DNA of 64,000 nucleotides from Rhizobiales bacterium PAR1 (GTDB lineage: Bacteria > Pseudomonadota > Alphaproteobacteria > Rhizobiales > Beijerinckiaceae): NCBI GenBank assembly GCA_002256205.1, contig NKIW01000005.1, positions 1-64,000 of the forward strand, in the 5' to 3' direction. Below the pieces are notes generated by a model. It did no database searches and was not told the origin of the DNA. It saw nothing but the letters and a program-made list of their open reading frames with translations. The translations under genes and the position numbers were made by a program. Of this stretch, positions 1 through 8,233 are shown one piece after another (positions within the stretch are counted from its first letter, which is position 1; the number at the start of each line of letters is the position of its first letter).

Positions 1-149
1 ACGTCCATGCCGCCGTACTTGGCCTTCCAGTTGTAAAGGGTCGCTTCCGATATCCCATGCCTGCGCGCCAGGTCGGCGGTCTTCGCGCCGGCCTCATGCT
101 CCTTCAGCACAGAAATGATCTGCTCTTTCGTGAATCTTGCTCGCTTCAT
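1..149 (-). CDS. IS3-family transposase OrfA (N-terminal part)
   Basis: The 49 visible residues begin MKRARFTKEQIISVLKEHE and contain the helix-turn-helix ADLARRHGISEATLYNWKAKYGG typical of the small DNA-binding protein OrfA of IS3-family elements (IS407/IS1222-like). OrfA normally has about 90 residues and is joined to the DDE transposase OrfB by -1 frameshifting. The rest lies outside the window. Start chosen at 149 because the family signature begins directly there. Confidence 0.88.
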   Translation of the reverse strand, partial: MKRARFTKEQIISVLKEHEAGAKTADLARRHGISEATLYNWKAKYGGMD

Positions 150-212
150 CAGTCCGTCCTCATCAGGGCCGGACTCTAACTCCATGTGGAGGAAAATCTC
201 AGTGGCAGGTCA
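1..212 (-). mobile_element. IS3-family insertion sequence, orfA-side end (partial)
   Basis: The outer end of an insertion sequence lies at about 212. Read on the minus strand it starts TGACCTGCCACTGAG, a TG-beginning terminus of the kind IS3-family elements have, followed about 60 bases later by the ATG of an OrfA-type transposase. The element runs off the left edge of the window, so the orfB part, the second terminal repeat and the target duplication cannot be seen. The exact base at which the element ends is inferred from the TG terminus. Confidence 0.75.
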
Positions 213-363
213 CTTCCGGGAAAGCCCGGAGTGGTTCAGACATTGCTGCATCGGTTAAAGGCCGCACAATCGTCAATCCCTACGATCCGCAGGCTCCCTT
301 CCAGAAAGTTGGCAATGTCCAAATTTATCGGGAATAGGACGACAGTTGCCAATCTGATGACCT

Positions 364-867
364 TCAGCGTGAGATTGAAGTCGCACCGGTTGTCAGATCA
401 AGTCTTTCATAGCATTCGGCAGCGCCCGCTTTTCCGCAGTGTGAGCCATGGACATCAAGCCGGATAAAGGTCGCGCCAACCTTCGGCTTGATCAGCTTCC
501 AGCCCCGCGCCTGCTCGGTGTAGATCGTCTTCGTCTGCCCGGTCACTTGCGAGATCACGCTGATCTGGCAGCCGCCGGTTCCACAGGCCCCAGCATGAGT
601 GCAGGCCAGTTTTTCGCTATCAACGACAACCACCCAGCGATCCTCGCCAAGGTTGGTTGCTCGCTTGTAACCGGCTTTCCGGCGGAGTTTCGAACGACCG
701 GTTTCCGTTTGGCATTCCTTTTCCATCCGATTGGCGGCGATGTCTGCCGCCGCTTCCGCGGCGATGCGTCCGGGTGATGCCGAAAAGGCCGCTGTTGGGC
801 CCAGGAGTACGAACAGTGGAACTAGGATAGCAGTACGGATTTTGGCGTTGGACTTGAAAAATTTCAC
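364..867 (-). CDS. Small secreted protein of unknown function
   Basis: A 167-residue protein with a clear signal peptide (residues about 1-29, hydrophobic core TAILVPLFVLLGPTAAFSA). The mature part has at least six cysteines, two in CGTGGCQ, suggesting disulfide bonds in the periplasm. I do not recognise the family. It is the last gene of a six-gene leftward series (4522 to 364), in which the other members are also signal-peptide, lipoprotein or membrane proteins. The gap of about 45 bases to the next gene upstream is compatible with one transcript. Confidence 0.7.
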   Translation of the reverse strand: MKFFKSNAKIRTAILVPLFVLLGPTAAFSASPGRIAAEAAADIAANRMEKECQTETGRSKLRRKAGYKRATNLGEDRWVVVVDSEKLACTHAGACGTGGCQISVISQVTGQTKTIYTEQARGWKLIKPKVGATFIRLDVHGSHCGKAGAAECYERLDLTTGATSISR

Positions 868-912
868 GTAGGTACCTGAGACGTTGCAGACCGCACGATG
901 GCGACTATACGA

Positions 913-2019
913 TTAAACGGGTTTGGAGGTCCCTGACTGGGCCTGTCGCTGCCAGGCGCTCGCGCCTTCAACGAAGCGCCAGAAGCCTTCCTCCTGAGCG
1001 AAACAGTGTTTCGGGATGATGTGTATCTCGTGCCAATGCGTCGTCAGCACAACGCAGGCTCCCTTGAGTTCGATCCGCGCGATCACAGCCCAATCGAGAT
1101 GCAAGTCGAAACCCGGACCGCGCTTCGTCAGCCCCGTATCATCGATTGTGAGGGTAAGAGGCGAGGGAGATTGCCGCGATTTTGTGATCAGAGCCTGCTT
1201 GGCTGCCTCGTAGCGGCGCGCGCCATACCACGTTAGCGCGATCGCGCCCGGCCAAGCAAAGGCGAGCCAGATAGGTCCGTCAAATGCCGCTCCGGTCAGG
1301 CTAGTGTAAGCAACGGCCAGCCCGCCGGAAATGACGCCCCCGATAATGGTCGTCAGCAAGGCCAGCTGATCCATTGTGAGCTGTCGGCCTGAGGCCATAT
1401 CTTTCGTAACGCCAATCCAATCATCCTCGAGCAAGATCAGCCTGATGGTGAGGGGGTGATCAGGAGTTTTGCCATCAGCCGGGATTGCGCTCTCATCCAT
1501 GTCGTCTTCGTCCTCGCTAGGCTCCCGGTGGAGGCGGTCCTCCGTCTGAGCGAAAAACGCGACCATGTCGGCGCGGTCCGAGAAAGCGCGGAGCGGAAGG
1601 ATCAGATTACTCTCTGTCGGAGTCAGTCCGATCACGATATGCGTTTCGGTTAGCGCGACGGCGGTCACATTCTCCCATTGCTCGTTATGCCTCGTGCCCT
1701 CCCGTGTGATAGTCAGGTAGTCGTCACCGACCTCGACAACGGTATCGGTCTTGGGTTCACGCCAGCGGGAGAGTTGCCGCCAGAGGCTCCACCTCGCCGC
1801 CAGAACGCCAGAAGCTGCGAGGCACAGGGCGATGAGGCCCCAAAAGACGTAAGGCGTGACTTTTTCCTCATAGGCCGCTTCGATCCAGCCGATGGCAAAG
1901 CCGGTCAGAATGACGACAGCCATCACCCAGCCGAGGCTGAGCTCGTACCAGCGCGGCAAGGCGTGATCGAGATACCCTCGATAATCGGCCCTAGTCAGGC
2001 GGAATTCAAACCGCCGCAT
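913..2019 (-). CDS. YcxB-like membrane protein with two tandem copies of the domain
   Basis: About 368 residues. The N-terminus MRRFEFRLTRADYRGYLDHAL resembles YcxB-family proteins. Two similar halves are visible: each has a pair of membrane helices followed by a beta-rich cytoplasmic segment (YLTITREGTRHNEQWENVTAV in the first, TIDDTGLTKRGPGFDLHLDW in the second) and ends in a VAFF / WRFVEGA helix. Function of the family is unknown. Start taken at the ATG at 2019, which overlaps the end of the preceding gene by 14 bases. An upstream start at 2091 would add 24 residues without hydrophobic or conserved character. Confidence 0.7.
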   Translation of the reverse strand: MRRFEFRLTRADYRGYLDHALPRWYELSLGWVMAVVILTGFAIGWIEAAYEEKVTPYVFWGLIALCLAASGVLAARWSLWRQLSRWREPKTDTVVEVGDDYLTITREGTRHNEQWENVTAVALTETHIVIGLTPTESNLILPLRAFSDRADMVAFFAQTEDRLHREPSEDEDDMDESAIPADGKTPDHPLTIRLILLEDDWIGVTKDMASGRQLTMDQLALLTTIIGGVISGGLAVAYTSLTGAAFDGPIWLAFAWPGAIALTWYGARRYEAAKQALITKSRQSPSPLTLTIDDTGLTKRGPGFDLHLDWAVIARIELKGACVVLTTHWHEIHIIPKHCFAQEEGFWRFVEGASAWQRQAQSGTSKPV

Positions 2020-2914
2020 CCGGAGTATCCTTCGGCGATTTTGCGGGGATGAAAAGCCGGGCTGTCCAATGGAAGAGAGCGCCGCTGGCAAGGGCAGTGA
2101 GCATTTTCAGCAAGGGGGCAAGCGGCGTCTCGCCCGTCAGGTAGGTCACGCGGGCGCCAAACATCCCCGTACCGTCAACGCCCCTGACCATCGGGCCGCT
2201 CACCAGCGCCTCAATAAACGGCCCTGTACTGACGAGGATCGCTAGCGCGTAACACCCAAACGCAACAAGAAGATAACTCGGCCAGCGATCAAGCCATGCC
2301 GCCAGCATGCCCTTCGGCATCAGCCAGCGCAGACCGCAGCAGATGAGCCAGCACAGGATGAAAGCAAGGATAGCGCCGACAAAAGTGAAGGCCGCAAGAC
2401 GTCCAAGATCGCCCGATTCACGCTCGATAAGCGAGCCAATCAGCCGCGCTTCTTCCATGACATCATGTGGCGCACGACGGAGCCCCCAATGGTCTTCACG
2501 GACGGTATCCATCTCAAGCGGAACCGAGTAGCCGCGACCGAGGTCAACCAGATCCTTGATCTTTTGGCCCGAGGCGAAATAGTTATTAGGTTCAATATCG
2601 TAGGTGTCGGGCCAGAAGGCTCCGGGGGGTAACAGGTACACTCGGCATGTCCTTCCCGCAACACAGGTGAGGCGGGTCTTTGGCATCAGCGGCGTCAGCG
2701 CAATAAGCTCGTCCTTGTAGATCTGAAGAATGCGCTCGAAATCACCACTGTCGTAGCTGTGGAGATGCGCGCGGAGGATGGTCACGGTCTCGCCGGAGGG
2801 GGCGATGTGCTTTTCGGTCTGCACGCCGCGCACATCGCCGCTTCCGCCGGGCCCGCAGCCAGCAAGAGCAAGGCCGAACCAAACAATGGCAATCAGGTGG
2901 GCAAGACGCGTCAT
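2006..2914 (-). CDS. Membrane-anchored lipoprotein of unknown function
   Basis: 302 residues. The N-terminus MTRLAHLIAIVWFGLALAGC is a lipoprotein signal with lipobox LAGC, Cys20 being the predicted lipidated residue. The middle part (about 30-170) is soluble and includes a Cys pair in LTCVAGRTCRVYLLPPGAFW. At least three hydrophobic helices follow (for example AFTFVGAILAFILCWLICC and YLLVAFGCYALAILVS). A lipid anchor combined with several membrane helices is unusual. Family not recognised. It overlaps the YcxB-like gene and follows the next gene upstream by 18 bases, so it probably belongs to the same operon. Confidence 0.72.
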   Translation of the reverse strand: MTRLAHLIAIVWFGLALAGCGPGGSGDVRGVQTEKHIAPSGETVTILRAHLHSYDSGDFERILQIYKDELIALTPLMPKTRLTCVAGRTCRVYLLPPGAFWPDTYDIEPNNYFASGQKIKDLVDLGRGYSVPLEMDTVREDHWGLRRAPHDVMEEARLIGSLIERESGDLGRLAAFTFVGAILAFILCWLICCGLRWLMPKGMLAAWLDRWPSYLLVAFGCYALAILVSTGPFIEALVSGPMVRGVDGTGMFGARVTYLTGETPLAPLLKMLTALASGALFHWTARLFIPAKSPKDTPDAAV

Positions 2915-2932
2915 GAAGACCTCAAAAAGCGC

Positions 2933-3454
2933 TCAGTTTCCGCGCAAATAGCCCATCAGTGGGATGACCATGCCCGCCACGGCATCGCGAACGCAGTCAT
3001 CGTCGCGCATGGCCTTGTATGTGCCTTTAGCCACCTGATCGCCTCCCCACGCGGAAGCCGCTGCGGCAGCCGTGCACAAGGCTTTCGCCTGCTTCTCGAT
3101 CCCTGTAACCGCCGCCTTCACGGCCGCCTTGTTCCGTTCAGCGAGCGACTCGCGTTGAAGGTCGCGCGCTATCGCCAGCCAAGCATGGGTTTCGCGAGCG
3201 CTGCATTGACGGGACGCCGCACAGAACTGCGCCGAAGAGCGGGCAATCAGGCCGATGCAGTCGCCGCCGTATTTGCGCTCTTTGCCTGCCCCCGGCACTT
3301 CCCCTTCCGGAAAAGCCTCCTCGACACAGGTCATCAGCATGGCCTTGTCGGCGGTTAGCGTGCCGCCCTGAGCGCGCACTTCAACAGTGGTCAACGCGGG
3401 GAGTAGGCCTGCCAACAACACGAGGGCAATCCTAATGGAAGATCGGCGGGACAT
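2933..3454 (-). CDS. Secreted cysteine-containing protein, LprI-like region
   Basis: 173 residues from the ATG at 3454, starting with the signal sequence MSRRSSIRIALVLLAGLLPALTTVEVRAQ. The mature part contains CVEEAF, CIGLIARSSAQFCAASRQCSARETHAWLAIARDLQRESL, reminiscent of the small periplasmic lysozyme-inhibitor-like LprI (DUF1311) domain, with spaced cysteines. The assignment rests on this general pattern only. An upstream ATG at 3529 would add 25 residues ahead of the signal peptide and is unlikely. Position in the leftward operon suggests a shared envelope role. Confidence 0.65.
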   Translation of the reverse strand: MSRRSSIRIALVLLAGLLPALTTVEVRAQGGTLTADKAMLMTCVEEAFPEGEVPGAGKERKYGGDCIGLIARSSAQFCAASRQCSARETHAWLAIARDLQRESLAERNKAAVKAAVTGIEKQAKALCTAAAAASAWGGDQVAKGTYKAMRDDDCVRDAVAGMVIPLMGYLRGN

Positions 3455-3473
3455 GGTCAGGTCCGTGACGGCG

Positions 3474-3977
3474 TTAAAAGTTGGGCTTGAAAACGTCATC
3501 GAGCGTATAGCGCGTGTCCTTGCTGCCACCCTCCATCTCGTCGATCAGCCAGCCGCTGCCCTCCTGCACCATCGTGAAGGTGAAATGCTGGCTGGTTGAA
3601 AAATTCCGAAAACGGACATCCACCTTCACGGGACCGGGAGCGCTTGCAGGCGAGGGTAACCGCTTCAGAACCAGCGCCGTGATTTTGTAATCCTGCCCGT
3701 TTACGAGATGGTCGAAATCGGGGAAGCACATGTCCTTGCCCTCGCAGGCCCTGGTCAGCGCGGCGAGCTGCGTTTTCCGGCGGGCAGAGTAATATTTCGG
3801 ATCAAGCTGATCGGGCGTATCCTCCAGCTTAGTGTTCTTGGCCTGATAGAGCGCATAAATCGCCTTGATGGTCGCGACCGGATCATCGGCGGCGCGGCTT
3901 GCGGCAGGCGTCAACGTGGCGGCGAGAACAGATAGGGCCAGCCCGGCCAGAAATCTGCGAAGCATCGGATGTCTCAT
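3474..3977 (-). CDS. Small secreted protein, DUF3828-like
   Basis: 167 residues from the ATG at 3977, which overlaps the stop of the preceding gene in an ATGA arrangement, a strong reason for this start. A signal peptide (MLRRFLAGLALSVLAATL... ending near ASRA) precedes DDPVATIKAIYALYQAKN, then a Cys pair (ACEGKDMCFPDF) and a C-terminal beta-rich part (FTFTMVQEGSGWLIDEMEG). This layout resembles DUF3828-type periplasmic proteins with an NTF2-like fold. That is a pattern-based guess. No catalytic residues are recognised. Confidence 0.68.
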   Translation of the reverse strand: MRHPMLRRFLAGLALSVLAATLTPAASRAADDPVATIKAIYALYQAKNTKLEDTPDQLDPKYYSARRKTQLAALTRACEGKDMCFPDFDHLVNGQDYKITALVLKRLPSPASAPGPVKVDVRFRNFSTSQHFTFTMVQEGSGWLIDEMEGGSKDTRYTLDDVFKPNF

Positions 3978-4522
3978 GTGTTGCGGCATGACGTACGTTT
4001 CCACATCGTCCCCGGCGGAACGAAGGTGCGGTCGCTTTTCTGCCAGTACCAGAATTTCCGCCCGATATCGGGCATCAGAAGATAGGCGGGTGCAGCTTGC
4101 TCACCCTCGCCGAGAGGCTCGACGGTTTTCAGATCTTCGTCAAAATAGAGAATGAGCGAGCCCGGCACATTGTCTTCACTCTCGCCGCGCGGCAACTTGT
4201 AGCGCGCGCTTTTCGCGCTTTCGCCCGAAAACTCAAGATGTGTACCGCCGTAGCCATTGGTGAAGGCAAAGCCGAAATCATAGGAGCGCATCTTCTCGAC
4301 CAGCCCATTGGCCGGCGCGCGGATGGTGATCACAGCCTTCGCCTGATTGAACGGCAAGGTCTTTTCACTGTGGAACAGCTCGTAGTTCTCGATTTTGCCG
4401 AAGCCCTCGTCCTCGATGGGGGTATAGACCGCCCGCAATAACGGACAGGCCGGCGCAACCGCCGGGGCCGCAAGCGCTGCCGGACTGGTCAAGGCAAGGA
4501 CCGCAACAGCTGCCCACTTCAT
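3974..4522 (-). CDS. Secreted protein of unknown function, first gene of leftward operon
   Basis: 182 residues from the ATG at 4522 (MKWAAVAVLALTSPAALA, a clear signal peptide). The mature part is mixed alpha/beta with FGFAFTNGYGGTHLEFSG and a C-terminal KFWYWQKSDRTFVPPGTMW. A Cys near the mature N-terminus (APACPLL) and one near the C-terminus could pair. Family not recognised. It heads the six-gene leftward operon and faces the helical-repeat / caspase / CHAT operon across a 253-base divergent promoter region. Confidence 0.7.
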   Translation of the reverse strand: MKWAAVAVLALTSPAALAAPAVAPACPLLRAVYTPIEDEGFGKIENYELFHSEKTLPFNQAKAVITIRAPANGLVEKMRSYDFGFAFTNGYGGTHLEFSGESAKSARYKLPRGESEDNVPGSLILYFDEDLKTVEPLGEGEQAAPAYLLMPDIGRKFWYWQKSDRTFVPPGTMWKRTSCRNT

Positions 4523-4588
4523 CGGACGATTCTCCAAAATCCGCGATCCATCCGCGTCATGAAAACGGTGACATGGCCTCACCGGCAA

Positions 4589-4600
4589 CGTCAAATGACG
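4589..4600. promoter_or_regulatory. Palindromic operator candidate CGTCAAATGACG
   Basis: A perfect 5-base inverted repeat (CGTCA-AA-TGACG) lies in the divergent intergenic region between the leftward small-protein operon and the helical-repeat/caspase/CHAT operon. A near copy occurs at 4702-4713. Two copies in one divergent promoter region suggest a transcription-factor site. The protein that binds is unknown. Confidence 0.4.
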
Positions 4601-4701
4601 AATGCCGTAATCCTTTTTCCGTAGCGAGAATGCCCTGCGAAAAGCGCCTCTGGCTATTGCGCTGCGTCAAAAAGGGGCAGCCTGTGAATGATGACAGCCA
4701 T

Positions 4702-4713
4702 TGTCATTTGACG
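4702..4713. promoter_or_regulatory. Second copy of the CGTCAAATGAC motif (reverse orientation)
   Basis: TGTCATTTGACG is the reverse complement of CGTCAAATGACA and matches the site at 4589 at 11 of 12 bases. It overlaps another inverted repeat, ATGACA-N5-TGTCAT at 4691-4707. It lies about 65 bases ahead of the start of the helical-repeat gene, a position fit for a promoter-proximal operator. Confidence 0.4.
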
Positions 4714-4775
4714 GTGAAATTGGCCGCCGATACCTTCAGAAAACGACGTGACTTAACCGGCAAATACTAGGCCTC

Positions 4776-6023
4776 GTGATGGAATTTATCCTGTTTCTCT
4801 GGGCCATTGCGAGCTTTTTCAGCTTGCCCGAGGCGCCCGCAGCCTACCCGGAAAGTATTCCGGGCTGGGTCGTGCGCGACAATGTCACCGTGCGCGTGGT
4901 GCCGTTTCCCTTCAAGGAGGAACTGTTTCCCTCCTGTGACCGCACGCTTCCCACTGCGCCCTTGCGGCCCGCTTTTGCGAAAATACCGGTCGATCAAGCA
5001 GCGGATTATTACAATACGGGGCGCATCGGGCAGGAAATTCAGGCGCTGATCAAGGAAAAGAATGAGACAAAGATCCGCGACTGGCTCGCCCTGTTACGGG
5101 GAGAGCCCTATTCCTGCCAACTCGGCATCAATGTACTCGAAAGCGCGCTCTACGAGACCTACCATGCGCGCAAGGACCAGTTTGCTATCGACAATCTCTT
5201 CCGCGATCGCCTCGCCGAGAAAGAGAAATACTGGCCATCCTCGGCGCTGAGCGAATGGCTGGAAATCGGCAAGAAAGCCAATATTTCCGGCGATACCGCC
5301 CTCCTTGAAAAGGCGGTACTGAATGCGCGTCGCCTCATCCCCTCCCAAACCTATTTCCATAAGGAAGGGCCGCACAAGCTCCACCCTCATGGCGCTGGTC
5401 ACTTGCTCGACTATGCCATGCTGGAGCTGACCTATCAGCTCGACCATGGGAACAACGCCAAGGCGCAAGAGATTTTGGAAGGCGCCGCAGAGGATATCCT
5501 CTCTGGCACCATCGGGGTTTTCTGGGGCGATGAGCAGACTGCCGCAAACCGGCGCAAGCAACTCGTAGCTGAGATCGCCACGGTCGTTTACGCGCGCCTC
5601 GGCAACATCAAGGAAATGGAGAATTTTGCTTCCACTAGCGAAGGCCTCTGGCTTGAATCCGAGCCGCCCGAGCGGGTTCGTGTCAAACAGCTCAAGATGG
5701 CGGAGCTGCACTTGCGCTTTGGTGACCCAGCACTCGGTCTGAAGGTGCTTGAAGGCAACTGGAAGCTCTCAACCAAAAAGGCGCTAGGCCCCGGTGATTC
5801 ACGCGCCCAGTGGATCGCGACGCTCTACGCTTGGGCCTACCACAAGAACGGCGATGCCAAGATGGCGTTGCGCGCTGCGCGCCTCTCCGCCAGCGGCTAC
5901 CGCGCGCCGCGCGAAGAAGAGCGCATCGCGCAGGACCGGTTCATCTGGGATTATGAATCGGTCACGGTGCCGTGGGAGCACCTCATTCGGGCGGACTACG
6001 CCAACAGCGGGAAAAAGCCGTGA
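4776..6023 (+). CDS. Exported helical-repeat (TPR-like) protein, first gene of caspase/CHAT operon
   Basis: 415 residues from a GTG at 4776 (an ATG at 4779 is equally possible; no strong ribosome-binding site is seen for either). The N-terminus MEFILFLWAIASFFSLPEAPA is a signal peptide or anchor. The rest is largely helical, with repeat-like segments such as NVLESALYETYHARKDQFAI, LLDYAMLELTYQLDHGNNAKAQEIL, LKMAELHLRFGDPALGLKVLE and ATLYAWAYHKNGDAKMALRAAR, suggestive of divergent tetratricopeptide repeats. Its stop overlaps the caspase gene start by 4 bases (GTGA), so the two are translationally coupled. TPR proteins often partner CHAT or caspase proteases, so a scaffold or regulator role is inferred. 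Confidence 0.75.
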   Translation: MMEFILFLWAIASFFSLPEAPAAYPESIPGWVVRDNVTVRVVPFPFKEELFPSCDRTLPTAPLRPAFAKIPVDQAADYYNTGRIGQEIQALIKEKNETKIRDWLALLRGEPYSCQLGINVLESALYETYHARKDQFAIDNLFRDRLAEKEKYWPSSALSEWLEIGKKANISGDTALLEKAVLNARRLIPSQTYFHKEGPHKLHPHGAGHLLDYAMLELTYQLDHGNNAKAQEILEGAAEDILSGTIGVFWGDEQTAANRRKQLVAEIATVVYARLGNIKEMENFASTSEGLWLESEPPERVRVKQLKMAELHLRFGDPALGLKVLEGNWKLSTKKALGPGDSRAQWIATLYAWAYHKNGDAKMALRAARLSASGYRAPREEERIAQDRFIWDYESVTVPWEHLIRADYANSGKKP

Positions 6024-8224
6024 GACGCGGGCTGCTTGCCATCGTGCTGCTGGCCAGCCTTGTAACGGCCGGAAGCCCCGCGCTCGCCAAAAATCGCGCA
6101 CTTCTCATCGGCGTCTCGGATTACCCGAAAGAGACAGTTGGCGATCTGCAACTCGCCGGTCCGCGCAATGATGTCGCCCTGATGGTCGAGAGTTTGCGTG
6201 GCACCGGGTTCCGCGATGCCGATATGACGCTGCTGGGCGACGGGCTCGAAAAGGCCGGGCTTCCGCAGGCCCCGGCTGCCACACGCGAGGCTATCCTCAA
6301 GGCCTTGGCGCGCCTTGCCGACGATGCCGCGAGCGGTGATCAGGTGCTGGTGTTCCTCTCCGGGCATGGCTCACAACAGCCGGATGAAACGCCCGAAGCC
6401 AAGGTAAATCCAAGCCCGGATGGCCTCGAACGCCTGTTTCTGCCGTTCGATATTGGTCCGTGGAATGACAGCGTCGGGCGGGTGGAAAACGCCATTACTG
6501 CGGAAGAAATCGGTGCCGCGATCCGCCTAATCCGGAACAAGGGCGCGCTGGTCTGGCTGGTGGTCGATGCCTGTCATTCCGGTGGCCTCACGCGCGGCAC
6601 CGAGCCGGAATCAATTGCCAAGAAACTTGACATGGATCGGCTCGGAATCCCGCGCGCCAGAATTGAAGCCGCGCGGGCGAAAGCCGCAACCCGCAACCGA
6701 TCGGCAGCGGGGCCGGGTACGGCACGCGCCTCGGGTTTCGAGAGCGCAGCCGCCCCGGCGAGTGGCGGTTTTGTCGGGTTTTATGCCGCCCATGCCGATC
6801 AGGTCGCCTTGCAACGCAATCTGCCGCGCGGCTTCAGCGCGGATAAGAAGCCGCAGGGCGTTTTGACGTATTATCTCGTGCAAGCCATGCGTTCGGGGCG
6901 GGCCAGTTCTTTCCGCGATCTCGCCCTTCATGTCATGTCGGGTTACGAGCAATGGGGCGCACAGGCCCCGGTGCCGCAGTTTCGGGGCGATCTCGGTCAG
7001 CGCTGGCCGGGCGCTTCTGAGGGCGGCGATCGGCGCTTTGCTGTGAACTGGCGCGGCAAGGAAGCCGTGCTCGGCGGCGGCTTGCTCGATGACGTGACAA
7101 CCGGCACGCGGCTAGACATTTTTGAACCAACGGATCTCGCTGCACCCCTCGGCGAGGCGACGGTGACGGAGAGCCGCGCGCATGAGGCGAGCCTTGCGCT
7201 AGCACCCGCTTCGGGGCGCACTATTGCGCCGGATCAGGTGCTCGTGGCGCGCGTGTCACAACGCGCGGCCAGCCTCACCCTCAGTGTTGCGCGGCCGCCA
7301 GAGGGGGAACTTAGCACCACGCCCTTATTATCCATTGCGCTTGGCGAAGAGAGCGATCTGCCCGTGACGATGGTGTCCGCGAACGCCGCTGCGGATATTC
7401 GTCTGAGAATTTTCGACGGGCGGCTCTATTTCGTGCAGGAGGATGCCGCTTTCGAGATAACGGGACGCGCCGCGACCGCCTCGCGCACGCTGGGGTCCGA
7501 TCAGGCCAGCGCCCGGCGGGCTCTAACCGAAGGGCTGCGGACCATTGTCCGCGCCCGCAATCTCCTGCGCGTCTCCGAACTGATGACGCAACAAGGAGCA
7601 AGGGCGAAGAAAGACCTCGCGATCAAGGCGTTCCTCGTTCGCCCTCAAATCCTGCCCCAGGCGCCCGGAGCGCTCAGTGCCGATGATCGCGCTTGCGAAA
7701 ATCTCGCGCGGGATCGCATCCCCTCCAACGCCGAGCCGCTCGAGCGGGAGGGGGAAAGCCTCGCCACGCCGGATCTGACCCATTGCGATATGCTCTATTT
7801 TGAGCTGCGCAATACCGGCACTTCCGTGCTTGATATCACACCGCTCTATGTCGATGGCGGCGGCGGCATCGCCTATATGGGGCCATCGGAGGGGATGCGG
7901 ATCGAGCCTGGTGCTCAGCCTCGCGTGCTCTCGATGCGCATCGTGACGTGGAACACCCGGCGCAAGACGCCCGAACCGATCGGCCTCGAAAGGCTTATCT
8001 TCATCTCTGTCCCTCAGCCGGCACGCGAGGCTTTGCCTGCCGATTTCCGCTATCTCGCCCAACCTACGCTTCAGCAAACCACGCGTGGGGCAGCACCCAG
8101 CCCACTCCGAAACCTGCTCGAAAGCGCAACCTTTGGCGCCGGAAAAGCCCGCTCTGCCAGCGCCGGCGCCGAATTGGGGGGTGCTTTTGCTTCACTCTAT
8201 CGCTGGCGCGTTGTGGCGCCCTAG
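6020..8224 (+). CDS. Secreted caspase-like cysteine protease (peptidase C14 family)
   Basis: 734 residues from the GTG at 6020, which overlaps the upstream stop. A signal peptide (RRGLLAIVLLASLVTAGSPALA) is followed directly by the p20-like fold NRALLIGVSDY, then the catalytic dyad: His116 in VLVFLSGHGSQ and Cys185 in LVVDACHSGG. This is the bacterial metacaspase/caspase pattern of clan CD. The catalytic domain extends to about residue 325 (LTYYLVQAMRSG). The remaining 400 residues are a large C-terminal region of beta-rich modules; a segment near residues 590-640 (YFELRNTGTSVLDITPLYVDG) resembles DUF4384-type domains that accompany secreted caspases. The CHAT gene follows after 9 bases. Family members cleave after basic or acidic residues; the specificity here is unknown. 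Confidence 0.92.
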   Translation: MRRGLLAIVLLASLVTAGSPALAKNRALLIGVSDYPKETVGDLQLAGPRNDVALMVESLRGTGFRDADMTLLGDGLEKAGLPQAPAATREAILKALARLADDAASGDQVLVFLSGHGSQQPDETPEAKVNPSPDGLERLFLPFDIGPWNDSVGRVENAITAEEIGAAIRLIRNKGALVWLVVDACHSGGLTRGTEPESIAKKLDMDRLGIPRARIEAARAKAATRNRSAAGPGTARASGFESAAAPASGGFVGFYAAHADQVALQRNLPRGFSADKKPQGVLTYYLVQAMRSGRASSFRDLALHVMSGYEQWGAQAPVPQFRGDLGQRWPGASEGGDRRFAVNWRGKEAVLGGGLLDDVTTGTRLDIFEPTDLAAPLGEATVTESRAHEASLALAPASGRTIAPDQVLVARVSQRAASLTLSVARPPEGELSTTPLLSIALGEESDLPVTMVSANAAADIRLRIFDGRLYFVQEDAAFEITGRAATASRTLGSDQASARRALTEGLRTIVRARNLLRVSELMTQQGARAKKDLAIKAFLVRPQILPQAPGALSADDRACENLARDRIPSNAEPLEREGESLATPDLTHCDMLYFELRNTGTSVLDITPLYVDGGGGIAYMGPSEGMRIEPGAQPRVLSMRIVTWNTRRKTPEPIGLERLIFISVPQPAREALPADFRYLAQPTLQQTTRGAAPSPLRNLLESATFGAGKARSASAGAELGGAFASLYRWRVVAP

Positions 8225-8233
8225 GAGACCAAG

